Assembly: GCF_913020055.1 (NCBI RefSeq) | Contig: NZ_CAJWCF010000031.1 | Span: 1 to 42,795, forward strand | Reading direction: 5' to 3' | DNA length: 42,795 nucleotides | DNA from: an uncultured Paraglaciecola sp. | Lineage (GTDB): Bacteria; Pseudomonadota; Gammaproteobacteria; Enterobacterales; Alteromonadaceae | In this document: positions 16,298 to 25,074 of the stretch, in pieces | Numbering within the stretch: the stretch's first letter is position 1 | How the letters are laid out: each line of letters begins with the position of its first letter | The notes under the pieces: model-generated | What the model was told of the DNA's origin: nothing | Databases searched by the model: none | What the model saw: the letters and a program-made list of their open reading frames with translations, nothing else | Position numbers and translations under genes: made by a program

Positions 16298-18367
16298 ATG
16301 AAATTAAAACTAACCTGTATCGCCACGATACTAACTTTAAGTGCCTGTAGCCCGGCACCCAACACTGCTACCACAGCCACAACACCCGAACAGGCAAAGG
16401 CAGAAAGTCCAGTTACTCTTGCCTCTGGCATCATCAAACAAAACATGGATCTCAGCGTTAAGCCTGGTGACGATTTTTTCAATTACGTGAATGGCACGTG
16501 GTTAGCGAATACCGAAATTCCTGCTGATAAATCTAATTATGGCGGTTTTTCAATTCTTAGAGATGAATCTCAAGACGATGTGATGGCGATTATCCGTTCT
16601 TCGGCCGAAGGCGATTTTGCTGCTGGTAGTGATGAACAAAAAGTGGGCGGTTTATACAGCTCATATATGGATATGGAAAAACGTGATGCTTTGGGTGTCA
16701 CCCCACTTAAATCTGAATTTGCACGTATTGCAGCCATCAAAAACTATGACCAGCTTGCAGTATATTTTGCTCGCGCCAGTAAATATGGGTTTCCCGCTCC
16801 TTTTGTTGTGGGCCAATACGTAGACCTTAAAAATCCTGAAACCTATATGATCCATACTTGGCAAGCAGGTTTAGGATTACCTGACCGCGAGTACTATTTT
16901 AAAGAAGATGAAGCCAACGAAACAATACGCACAGCATACGTTAAACATATTGCCAAAATGTTTGATTTAGCTGGGCTGGGTAACGGTGAGTCCAACGCTG
17001 ATTTGATTATGGAATTAGAATCCACTCTCGCTGCACAACATATGAAAAAAGAACAAACGCGAGATATGGTGGCACTTTATAACAAACTGTCACAACCTGA
17101 GTTAGCAGAATTAATGCCTAGCTTTAACTGGTCGGCATTTTTGCAAGAGGCACAATTCCCCAACCTTGATGGTTTAGTGGTTACGCAACTTGATTATATG
17201 AAATCCCTAGATAACATCATTCAAACCACCAGCATTGATGATTGGAAAATATTTTTACAATGGGGGCTTATCAATGCTTCAGCGTCACGCCTTACATCTG
17301 AACTTGATCAAGCTAACTTTGAATTTTACAGCAAAGTGTTACGTGGTGTAGAAGAACAATTACCACAGTGGCGCCGTGCGGTTAGTTTAGTTAATGGCAC
17401 TGTGGGCGAGATTATCGGCAAAGTGTATGTTAAAAAACATTTCCCACCTGAAGCCAAAGAACGCATGTTGCAAATGGTAAACAATCTGCTAAAAGCTTAC
17501 GAAACAAGCATTAAAGAATTGGATTGGATGACCGAAGAGACCAAGATACAGGCCTTAGATAAATTATCTAAATTCACCCCAAAGATTGGCTACCCTGATC
17601 AGTGGCGTGACTATTCATTGTTAACTGTGGATGAGAATGACCTATTTGGTAATTTACAACGTTCAGCAGATGCGCAGTATCAACAAATGCTTGAAAAACA
17701 AAAGGGGCCAGTACAAAAACATGAGTGGGGTATGAACCCACAAACTGTGAATGCTTATTACAATCCCCCAATGAATGAAATTGTGTTTCCCGCAGCCATT
17801 TTACAGCCGCCTTTTTTCAATATGGAAGCTGAAGACGCAGTCAACTATGGTGGCATTGGCGCAGTCATTGGCCATGAGATTGGTCATGGATTCGATGATG
17901 CTGGCAGCACCTTCGATGGTGATGGCGTGCTTAGAGATTGGTGGACCGAAGTCGATAAAGCAGAGTTTAAAGCACGTACAGCCAAACTCATTGCACAGTA
18001 TGATAGTTATGAAGCATTAGAAGGTCTGAACGTAAATGGTGAATTTACTTTAGGTGAAAACATAGGTGATTTGGGAGGCATTAGTATTGCCCTTAAGGCT
18101 TATCATCTTTCACTTGAAGGTAAAGAAGCACCAGTTTTAGATGGGTTCACAGGAGAGCAGCGAGTGTTCCTTGGATTTGGACAGGTATGGGCCAACAAAT
18201 ATAGAGATGAGGCATTACGCAATCAAATCGAAACCGACCCTCATTCACCTAGCCCCTTCCGAGCTAATGGCTCAGTGCGTAATGTACCTGAGTTCTATAA
18301 GGCTTTTAACGTAACTGAAAACGACGCACTTTATTTAGCACCGGAAGAACGTGTAAAAATCTGGTAA
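16298..18367 (+). CDS. pepO: M13 (neprilysin-like) metallopeptidase lipoprotein
   Basis: 689 residues. The N-terminus has a lipoprotein signal ending in LSAC (acylated Cys17). A Thr/Ala-rich linker leads to the M13 N-terminal domain and the catalytic domain. The zinc site is GHEIGH (His526, Glu527, His530) with third ligand Glu587 in GENIGDLGG; the substrate-binding NAYYNP (about 486-491) and C-terminal VKIW are conserved. These endopeptidases cleave short peptides and in this group face the periplasm. All catalytic residues are present. The gene is monocistronic, with a strong terminator 23 bp after the stop. PepO is the closest known name; the exact substrate is unknown. Confidence 0.93.
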   Translation: MKLKLTCIATILTLSACSPAPNTATTATTPEQAKAESPVTLASGIIKQNMDLSVKPGDDFFNYVNGTWLANTEIPADKSNYGGFSILRDESQDDVMAIIRSSAEGDFAAGSDEQKVGGLYSSYMDMEKRDALGVTPLKSEFARIAAIKNYDQLAVYFARASKYGFPAPFVVGQYVDLKNPETYMIHTWQAGLGLPDREYYFKEDEANETIRTAYVKHIAKMFDLAGLGNGESNADLIMELESTLAAQHMKKEQTRDMVALYNKLSQPELAELMPSFNWSAFLQEAQFPNLDGLVVTQLDYMKSLDNIIQTTSIDDWKIFLQWGLINASASRLTSELDQANFEFYSKVLRGVEEQLPQWRRAVSLVNGTVGEIIGKVYVKKHFPPEAKERMLQMVNNLLKAYETSIKELDWMTEETKIQALDKLSKFTPKIGYPDQWRDYSLLTVDENDLFGNLQRSADAQYQQMLEKQKGPVQKHEWGMNPQTVNAYYNPPMNEIVFPAAILQPPFFNMEAEDAVNYGGIGAVIGHEIGHGFDDAGSTFDGDGVLRDWWTEVDKAEFKARTAKLIAQYDSYEALEGLNVNGEFTLGENIGDLGGISIALKAYHLSLEGKEAPVLDGFTGEQRVFLGFGQVWANKYRDEALRNQIETDPHSPSPFRANGSVRNVPEFYKAFNVTENDALYLAPEERVKIW

Positions 18368-18390
18368 CTAATAAAGTTGTATACAAAAAA

Positions 18391-18416
18391 GCGGAGCCTT
18401 ATGGCTCCGCTTTTTT
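18391..18416. terminator. Rho-independent terminator
   Basis: GCGGAGCC (18391-18398), loop TTAT, GGCTCCGC (18403-18410), followed by six T residues and preceded by six A residues. It ends the M13 peptidase transcript and, being symmetric, probably also the convergent dbpA transcript. Confidence 0.92.
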
Positions 18417-18466
18417 GTTTAATTAACTTGTATGGCTAAATCCCTACATCGAAACTCGTCACTGTT

Positions 18467-19846
18467 TTAGCTTAATTTCCTTGCCTTAAACTTACGCCCT
18501 TTCAATTTACCTTCGTTAAATTGTTTAAGTGCGCGTTTAACACTGCGGGTTTTAACCGCCACATAAGTATGCGTAGCCGTTACGTTGATTTTACCTATGT
18601 CATCTCCAGCAATGTCTGCGTCTTTAGTTAACGCGCCCAAAATATCGCCAGGCCGAATTTTGCTTTTTTTACCACCATCGATACATATTGTGGCGTATTC
18701 TGGCTGGATAAGGCGGTTAGCATGAAAACGAAGGGCTTGGATGCCAGTCCACTTTATTTTAGCCTTTTGGTAATCTTCAATCGCATTGGCTCGAGGAATT
18801 TCTTTAGGTGTACAAAGTGTTAATGCTAAACCTTTGGCATCAGCACGACCCGTTCGGCCAATACGGTGAATATGTACCTCAGGATCTGGCGTTATTTGAT
18901 AACTGATAACCGCATTCACTTCTTTAATATCCAAGCCACGTGAAGCAACATCGGTAGCCACTAGCACCGATACACTGCGGTTAGAGAAGCGTGTTAACAC
19001 TTCAGTTCTATCTCGTTGCTCTAAATCACCATGCAAGGCTAATACAGACACGCCTAATGCTGTCAGTTCGTCTGCGACTTCCTGACAAGCAATTTTGGTA
19101 TTACAAAATACTATGGCTGATTCCGCTTGATAGTGACTTAACATCGCCGCGACTGCTTTAACACGATGAGGTTCTTCTACTTCAAAAAAGAGTTGCTCAA
19201 TACTGTTAGTTTCGTGGGTGGCTTCGACACTGACTTCTAGAGGATTACGCTGCACGTCTCTACTTATTTGTGCAATAGAGTCAGGATAGGTAGCAGAAAA
19301 TAACAAGGTTTGTCTGTCCAATGGCACTGCGTCAATAACTTTGGCCATTTCTACTTCAAAACCCATATCTAGCATACGATCGGCTTCATCGAGCACTAAG
19401 GTATTCACTTCGCTTAAGTCCAAACGACCGCGAAACAAATGATCCATTATACGCCCAGGAGTACCCACAATGATGTGCGCGCCATGCTCCAGTGAACCGA
19501 TTTGCGGCCCCAGAGGTGTACCGCCACATAAGGTCAGTACCTTAATGTTATGAATGCCACGTCCTAACTTGCGGATTTCTAGTGCGACTTGTTCGGCCAA
19601 TTCACGTGTCGGACACATAACCAACGCTTGCACTCGAAATCGCTTCACTTTGAGGTTATGTAACAACCCTAAACCAAAGGCCGCTGTTTTACCGCTACCG
19701 GTTTTAGCCTTGCCTACTACATCTTTGCCTTCAATAATGGCTGGCAAACTCATAGCCTGGATGTCGGTCATCTCTTTGAAACCCATAGATTCCAAATTAT
19801 CGAGTAAGGCGTTGTTTAAGCCTAGTGAAGCAAATTCTTTATTCAA
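18467..19846 (-). CDS. dbpA: DEAD-box RNA helicase DbpA
   Basis: 459-residue ATP-dependent RNA helicase for 50S ribosome assembly that recognises hairpin 92 of 23S rRNA. RecA domain 1 has AKTGSGKT (47-54), PTRELA (79-84), DEAD (153-156) and SAT (184-186). RecA domain 2 ends in HRIGRTGR. The C-terminal DbpA RNA-binding domain is recognisable by GGKKSKIRPGDILGAL and the later HTYVAVKTRSVKRAL, which separates it from RhlE and SrmB. The start is TTG 19846 (MNKEFASLGL) with AGAGAA upstream. The C-terminus is very basic. No cis-regulator is evident. It follows the crotonase gene on the same strand after about 35 bp and may share its transcript. Confidence 0.94.
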   Translation of the reverse strand: MNKEFASLGLNNALLDNLESMGFKEMTDIQAMSLPAIIEGKDVVGKAKTGSGKTAAFGLGLLHNLKVKRFRVQALVMCPTRELAEQVALEIRKLGRGIHNIKVLTLCGGTPLGPQIGSLEHGAHIIVGTPGRIMDHLFRGRLDLSEVNTLVLDEADRMLDMGFEVEMAKVIDAVPLDRQTLLFSATYPDSIAQISRDVQRNPLEVSVEATHETNSIEQLFFEVEEPHRVKAVAAMLSHYQAESAIVFCNTKIACQEVADELTALGVSVLALHGDLEQRDRTEVLTRFSNRSVSVLVATDVASRGLDIKEVNAVISYQITPDPEVHIHRIGRTGRADAKGLALTLCTPKEIPRANAIEDYQKAKIKWTGIQALRFHANRLIQPEYATICIDGGKKSKIRPGDILGALTKDADIAGDDIGKINVTATHTYVAVKTRSVKRALKQFNEGKLKGRKFKARKLS

Positions 19847-19881
19847 AATATTCTCTTTGGTTTAGGTGCCAACAGTAACTC

Positions 19882-20571
19882 TTAAAGACTACTGTGACGG
19901 TCTTTTTCAATACATTCGTCGAGCGTTTGCAATAATTCTGCTCGTGCTTTTAATTTAGTCTGGTGATGGGCTTTCATATCTAGTTTTGTCATAGCCTGAG
20001 CAATAGCTTGAACCGTAGGGGCAAATTCTGCTTCGCTGACGACCTTATCTAAAAATCCAGCGGTGACTGCTTCTTTCGGTGAGACCATTTCAGCTAAAAT
20101 CACTGAACGGTTAAAAAATACGGGTGCCAATCGACCGCGGGCCAATTCTACACCACCAAAGTGCATAGTCATACCTATTGCGACTTCATTCAGACCAATT
20201 TTAAATGCACCATCAACACCTATTCGATAATCGGCTGCCAACAACAAAAACGCCCCTTTCGCAATCGCATGTCCACTACATGCCACCATAACAGGATAAG
20301 GAAAGGCCAACATACGCCTTGTAAGTGTTGTGCCTTTTTCAACTAGCGCCATGGCAGCATCCATACTTTCACCCATAACTTTTAAATCATAACCACCCGA
20401 GAATATGCCTGGTTGGCCGGTTAACACTGTCACTGCCTGAGCTTGTTCTGCTTGGTCAAGAGCCTGATTTAATTCATCAACTACTTGATGTGAAATAGCA
20501 TTCACTTTGCCATTTTGGATAGTAATAGTGGCTACTTTATTGACAATTTGGCAGGTAACTAATTCGCTCAT
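19882..20571 (-). CDS. Crotonase / enoyl-CoA hydratase family protein
   Basis: 229 residues of the crotonase superfamily. Oxyanion-hole segments are GIFSGGYDLKVM (about 50-61) and ACSGHAIAKGAFLLLAADYRIG (about 98-119). The usual catalytic glutamates are not obvious: the segment after the second oxyanion turn reads GLNEVAIGM, with a Glu in the position of one of them. It could be a hydratase, isomerase or hydrolase acting on an acyl-CoA; the substrate is unknown. It is shorter than typical FadB/EchA proteins (about 260). It lies 35 bp upstream of dbpA on the same strand. Confidence 0.82.
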   Translation of the reverse strand: MSELVTCQIVNKVATITIQNGKVNAISHQVVDELNQALDQAEQAQAVTVLTGQPGIFSGGYDLKVMGESMDAAMALVEKGTTLTRRMLAFPYPVMVACSGHAIAKGAFLLLAADYRIGVDGAFKIGLNEVAIGMTMHFGGVELARGRLAPVFFNRSVILAEMVSPKEAVTAGFLDKVVSEAEFAPTVQAIAQAMTKLDMKAHHQTKLKARAELLQTLDECIEKDRHSSL

Positions 20572-20678
20572 ATTGATATTCTCGATTTAAAATAATTAGG
20601 AGCCTATTTATCCTGTATAAACAGGGCTAAGGGCAACTTATAAATTTGCATGGCAGACTATCAAGTAAACTTAGTCGA

Positions 20679-21470
20679 TTATAATTTAGGATTAATATTG
20701 GATTGCACAATGCTATCCAATTCACCTGAACTTTTGATTTTGCTCAAGGCCTGATTAATTCGAGGCATTTCACTTTGCCATTTTTGACTAAACACAAAGG
20801 ATAACTTTGCTTCGTTAAGAGGATGCTTCGAGCGCCATATTTTGTTTTCAATACTTAGACCGCTTGTCTTCCAAGTAGCCTTATTTTCATTCATATAAAG
20901 CAAATCACAACGCCCTTTTTGCAACAACTTAACTAATGATACTTGGCTAGATATTCTTAAGGCTTGTGCTACACCACTTTCAAAAAATGGCATTAGACTA
21001 GGATACGAATAATCTTGTCGAATACAGACTGTCTTACCTCTCAACCAATCTAAAGGTTCATCACTCTCATTAAAAGGAGAAAGACTATACAAAAACTCCC
21101 GATGAAGAAGAACGGGATCAGAAAACAACAACCGTTTTTCATCCCCTACCCAATCTGGAGATAATCAAGTCATATCAGCCCGTTCATCTATCACTGATTT
21201 TTCTAAGTCTTTTCTTGGTGTAGGCAAGTAGGTCAAATCAAGTGCTAATTCGCGGCTTAATGCCTGTGCAAGTTGAGGCAAAATCCCTACATATTCAGAA
21301 CTACCATCCATATAAATATACGGAGGCCCTTCAATATATATAACCGCCAAACGAAGCGACTTTTTTAGAGGAGCAATTTCATTTGCCATCAATGGGTTAA
21401 AAACTGTAACCATCAAGAAACATACAACTAGTGTGGTAAAACGTCGTAAATGTAAAAGAAACAAATTCAT
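20679..21470 (-). pseudogene. Solute-binding-protein-like gene, broken by a TGA
   Basis: Family-3-like periplasmic substrate-binding protein (amino-acid type, or related exported sensor domain). The first 101 codons (21470-21165) give a signal peptide ending near LMANE, then LRLAVIYIEGPPYIYMDG and VGILPQLAQALSREL. A TGA at 21165-21167 interrupts, and the same frame continues without a gap as LSPDWVGDEKRLLFSDPVLL to the stop at 20679. The join ADMT-stop-LSPDW reads naturally, so a single nonsense mutation (perhaps TGG or CGA to TGA) explains it. The whole product would be 263 residues. It follows the pyrC terminator. A sequencing error is the main alternative. Confidence 0.75.
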
Positions 21471-21478
21471 ATCACCGT

Positions 21479-21503
21479 AAAAAAGGGTGTTGAAAATAAC
21501 ACC
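21479..21503 (-). terminator. Rho-independent terminator of pyrC
   Basis: On the minus strand GGTGTT, loop ATTTTC, AACACC, then C and six T residues. It sits between the pyrC stop and the start of the broken solute-binding gene on the same strand, so the latter must have its own promoter or rely on read-through. Confidence 0.8.
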
Positions 21504-21512
21504 GCGAGCATC

Positions 21513-22544
21513 CTACGCTATTTTCCAGTCAACTGTATGCCCAGCAAAAAATGGCACTATCGCCTCTCCATTTGGCAAGGTGACAGATTCAGGAACAGTC
21601 CAACTTTGTTTAACCAAAGTCACTGTATTGGTATTGCGGGGTAAACCATAAAAATCTGCACCGTGGAAACTGGCAAAACCTTGCAGCTTATCTAACACGT
21701 CCAATTCATCAAATACTTGGGTGTATAATTCCAAGGCACTCCATGCACTATAACAGCCCGCACAACCACAGGCGTTTTCTTTAGCATGTTTAGCGTGGGG
21801 AGCTGAGTCGGTGCCTAAGAAAAACTTATTCGAACCACTGGCGACTACTTTACGCAACGCTTGTTGATGGGTGCTGCGTTTTAAAACCGGTAGACAATAA
21901 TTATGTGGTTTAATGCCACCAACCAGTAAATCATTACGGTTAAGTAATAAGTGTTGTGGGGTGATAGTGGCAGCTACGTTATTAGCACTACTCAAAACAA
22001 AATCAGCCGCGTCACTCGTGGTGATATGTTCGAATACAACTTTTAATTCAGGGAAGGCTTTTACAATTTTAGCCATATATTGATCGATAAATACCTTTTC
22101 ACGATCAAATATATCCACATGATTCTCTGTGACTTCACCATGCACTAACAACAACAAACCTTGTTTTTGCATTTCTTCGAACACTGGATACAGCGCTTCA
22201 ATTCCGCTAACCGCTTGTTCAGAATTAGTAGTTGCTCCAGCAGGATACAACTTGGCAGCCACTATGCCTGCCTGTTTAGCATCAATAATATCTTGCTTCG
22301 ATGTTTGATTGGTCAGATACAAGGTCATCAATGGTTCGAAATGACTCCCTTGAGGACGAGCAGCTAAGATACGCGCCTTGTATTCATTGGCTAACTTGGC
22401 ATTCACCACAGGGGGCACTAAATTTGGCATCACAATCGCACGGGCAAAACACCTTGCAGTAGCTGGTACGGTTTCGCCAAGCATATCACCGTCTCTAAAA
22501 TGTAAATGCCAATCGTCTGGTGTGGTGATAGTAATCTGTTGCAT
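21513..22544 (-). CDS. pyrC: Dihydroorotase, PyrC class
   Basis: 343 residues. Cyclises N-carbamoyl-aspartate to dihydroorotate, the third step of pyrimidine synthesis, in the cytoplasm. The binuclear zinc site is visible: HLHFRDG (His13, His15), the carboxylated lysine in [12 protein letters not shown] (about residue 98), [15 protein letters not shown] and LGTDSAPH with the catalytic Asp. The size and motifs are of the E. coli PyrC homodimer type, not the long PyrC of Gram-positives. The frame opens at 22577, but ATG 22544 is preferred: it gives [16 protein letters not shown], as in the family, with AGGG upstream. Confidence 0.95.
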   Translation of the reverse strand: MQQITITTPDDWHLHFRDGDMLGETVPATARCFARAIVMPNLVPPVVNAKLANEYKARILAARPQGSHFEPLMTLYLTNQTSKQDIIDAKQAGIVAAKLYPAGATTNSEQAVSGIEALYPVFEEMQKQGLLLLVHGEVTENHVDIFDREKVFIDQYMAKIVKAFPELKVVFEHITTSDAADFVLSSANNVAATITPQHLLLNRNDLLVGGIKPHNYCLPVLKRSTHQQALRKVVASGSNKFFLGTDSAPHAKHAKENACGCAGCYSAWSALELYTQVFDELDVLDKLQGFASFHGADFYGLPRNTNTVTLVKQSWTVPESVTLPNGEAIVPFFAGHTVDWKIA

Positions 22545-22751
22545 CTTTGCCCTGCTTGAATTTTCTATAAAAAACATATGATAGTAAGAGCGGTATTATG
22601 CCTTAAATTCACCATCAAACGCCAAACCCTGAGAACATTTTTTTACTTAGATTGCAATACCTTGCCATTAATCAAGAAATTACTGAATAAATTGAAAAAT
22701 TAAAGCACTATTAACCTCATAAATTATTCATCAATTTTGTGGAACTGTTTT

Positions 22752-24494
22752 ATGCCTGCAGCCATCAGCCTGCTAAATGTTGTCCCTGATAATAAAAAAA
22801 ACGTTATTACCAAGCTACTCATCAAGTTATTAGACCGCGCTCTGGCTATCCATAAATTAGACAGCTTATATCGTGAACTTAATCTCCATGGTTTAGACAA
22901 AACCACTTTCGCAAAAAGCCTATTAGATGGGCTTAATATACAATTATTGGGACTAGAAGAGTTACTGGCTAAAATCCCTAAAACGGGCCCAGTGGTTATT
23001 GCCAGTAATCATCCCTTTGGGGGTATCGAAGGGGTATTTTTAGCTTGGGCAATCGAACAAGTGCGGCCTGATATAAAAGTCATGGCTAATCAAGGGTTAA
23101 AGATATTTCCTGAACTGGAAGACTATTTCATTTTTACCAATCCATTATCAGAAAATGATCCGAAAAATGCACCTTCCATTCGTACTTGCTTAAAACATGT
23201 AAAAACCGGTGGAGCATTATTGATTTTTCCTGCTGGGCGCGTTAGTTATTTTCATAAAGACACCCAACGGATTGCTGACCATAGTTGGAACCGATTGATT
23301 GCCAGTATCGCCAATCGCACCGACGCGTTTTATTTACCTGTCTTTGTGAGTGGCTTCAATAGCCCATTATTTTATCGCTTAGGACGAGTCTATTTTCGAC
23401 TTCGAATGTTGATGTTACCCCGTGAATTGGTGAATAAACGCAATGCCAAAATAACAGTGACGGCTGGAGAAGCAATTGCCATTAAACATTATGCAAAAGG
23501 CATAAATACAAACACACAAACCGAGTTATTTAGAGCACAAAGTTATTTACTTGACCCTGCTTGGCAAAAAGCATGGCCAGCCGATCCGGTCACACAATTA
23601 AAACCACTTGCAGTTGAAGTCAACGGTGAGACAATTTTACAAGAAGTGCAGCAACTTCCCAGTGAGCAACACTTACTCGATCATAAAGGTTTGTCGGTAT
23701 ATTTTGGTTATCAAAATCAGCTGCCTAATACAGTGAATGAAATCGCCCGACTGCGGGAAATGGTCTTTCGTGAACATAATGAAGGCAGTGGTGAACCACT
23801 AGATACAGATCATTTCGATGCTACCTATACTCATTTATTTATAATAAAACAAAATACAGGGCAAATAATCGGTGCATACCGAATGGGACAAACTGACAAA
23901 TTGTTAGCCGATGGCAACTTAGAAAATCTATATCTACACCGTATGTTTGATTTTGGTCCTAACTTTGTGAATCGGCAACAGCCTTGCTTAGAAATGGGTC
24001 GTTCTTTTTTAATTCCTGAATATCAACGTAGTTTCCAAGGTTTGTTCTTGCTGTGGCGTGGAATTGGCGCCTTTGTTTGTCTATACCCACAGTACCGGAC
24101 TTTGTATGGCACAGTGTCTATCAGCAAACTATATGATGTTCGCAGCGCAGCTATTATCCAACAAGCTATGGTCACACCAACAGATAAAGTTGCACCTAGA
24201 ACCCCGTTTGAACATAATTTTCACCCTGAAGTACAAGACTTTGCTAGGCAACATGGGCTAAAAGAACATGTCACAGCTCTACTTAAAGGTATTGAGCCAG
24301 ATGGTAAAGATGTACCCATCCTGCTCAAACACTACAATAAATTAGGCGCGGTATTCCACTGTTTGGGCATAGATAAAAGCTTCAATGATACACCTGGATT
24401 ATTGCTCAGCGTGGATTTGCCTAACGCACCTGAGAAATTACTCAAGTTGTATATGGCACTGAATTGGCAAGAATATAGAGACTATCAGCCATAA
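22752..24494 (+). CDS. olsF: Bifunctional acyltransferase, OlsF-like (ornithine lipid synthesis)
   Basis: 580 residues from ATG 22752. The N-terminal half (about 60-270) is a PlsC/OlsA-type acyltransferase with NHPFGGIEG (86-94), a central LSENDPKNAPSIR and FPAGR (159-163). The C-terminal half (about 300-540) is the OlsB/GNAT-like domain with REMVFREHNEG, GAYRMGQ, LEMGRSFLIPEYQ and LFLLWRGI. This fusion is the architecture of OlsF, which makes phosphate-free ornithine lipids by N-acylating and then O-acylating ornithine; such lipids replace phospholipids under phosphate limitation. The acceptor amino acid (ornithine, lysine or glycine) cannot be told from sequence. I did not find a clear Pho box in the 200-bp upstream region. 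Confidence 0.83.
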   Translation: MPAAISLLNVVPDNKKNVITKLLIKLLDRALAIHKLDSLYRELNLHGLDKTTFAKSLLDGLNIQLLGLEELLAKIPKTGPVVIASNHPFGGIEGVFLAWAIEQVRPDIKVMANQGLKIFPELEDYFIFTNPLSENDPKNAPSIRTCLKHVKTGGALLIFPAGRVSYFHKDTQRIADHSWNRLIASIANRTDAFYLPVFVSGFNSPLFYRLGRVYFRLRMLMLPRELVNKRNAKITVTAGEAIAIKHYAKGINTNTQTELFRAQSYLLDPAWQKAWPADPVTQLKPLAVEVNGETILQEVQQLPSEQHLLDHKGLSVYFGYQNQLPNTVNEIARLREMVFREHNEGSGEPLDTDHFDATYTHLFIIKQNTGQIIGAYRMGQTDKLLADGNLENLYLHRMFDFGPNFVNRQQPCLEMGRSFLIPEYQRSFQGLFLLWRGIGAFVCLYPQYRTLYGTVSISKLYDVRSAAIIQQAMVTPTDKVAPRTPFEHNFHPEVQDFARQHGLKEHVTALLKGIEPDGKDVPILLKHYNKLGAVFHCLGIDKSFNDTPGLLLSVDLPNAPEKLLKLYMALNWQEYRDYQP

Positions 24495-24556
24495 AATAAG
24501 CTGGAGATCCTCCTTCTGCCAATTAACACTTTGCATAACAGTATTGAATTTGTACA

Positions 24557-24573
24557 CTAGTTTCACGAACTAG
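24557..24573. promoter_or_regulatory. Short inverted repeat before the broken metal-uptake locus
   Basis: CTAGTT-TCACG-AACTAG is a perfect 6-bp-arm dyad immediately upstream of the AAGGA ribosome-binding-like site of the small DUF2946-like gene. It could be an operator for that gene and the TonB-dependent receptor behind it. No matching regulator gene is adjacent. Confidence 0.35.
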
Positions 24574-24586
24574 AAGGAACGTCTCT

Positions 24587-24989
24587 ATTTTTTCATTGAA
24601 ACACAAATTTTGCTATTTGCTGTGCACAATACTGTTACTACAAGGTTGTTAACGGCCAGCAGTTAGCCAATTTACGTCTGCAAAGTTTTAATGATATAGA
24701 ATTGATCTGTACCGGCAAACAGATGAAATGGATTTCATTATCCAAGACTGCCGAATTTCAACACTTTGTTTTTGTCGATGCGCCTGAAGAGGCCCAAGAC
24801 ATAGACATGAAAAACTTGTGTCCTGAGAGTGTACTTTCAGACTTCAAAAATGCCTTAGCGACATTGGAGCAAGACGGTCTTACTCAATTTGTGAGTTACC
24901 GAGCCAAAATAGCGAGGCTGGCACAGCAACCTTATACCGCCTATCCCTATCAAAAAGCCTTTTCTCGCGGCCCTCCTGTTTTTTCTTGA
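24587..24989 (+). pseudogene. DUF2946-like small periplasmic protein, frameshifted
   Basis: Two reading frames join into one plausible protein. From ATT 24587 (8 nt after AAGGA) the frame encodes a signal peptide, IFSLKHKFCYLLCTILLLQG, and then hits TAA at 24650. Removing one T from GGTTGTTAAC (24644-24653) continues directly into NGQQLANLRLQSFNDIELIC and on to the stop at 24989. The mature part has conserved-looking ICTG, LCPES and the terminal RGPPVFS. I recall proteins of this kind (DUF2946-like) just upstream of copper-type TonB receptors, which fits the next gene. The first codon ATT would normally be ATG. Both faults point to a decayed gene; the intact piece 24702-24989 could at most give a cytoplasmic fragment. 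Confidence 0.55.
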
Positions 24990-25074
24990 ATTAAAAAAAA
25001 TTTTACCATCTTACCAGTGTGAACTGGGATAGATAATTTTGTGCGCGTTAGCGCCATAATTCAAGAGAATAACC

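Noticed and set aside
21165-21167. In-frame TGA as a selenocysteine codon
   Set aside because: Periplasmic solute-binding proteins are not known to carry selenocysteine, and no SECIS-like hairpin is evident just after the TGA.
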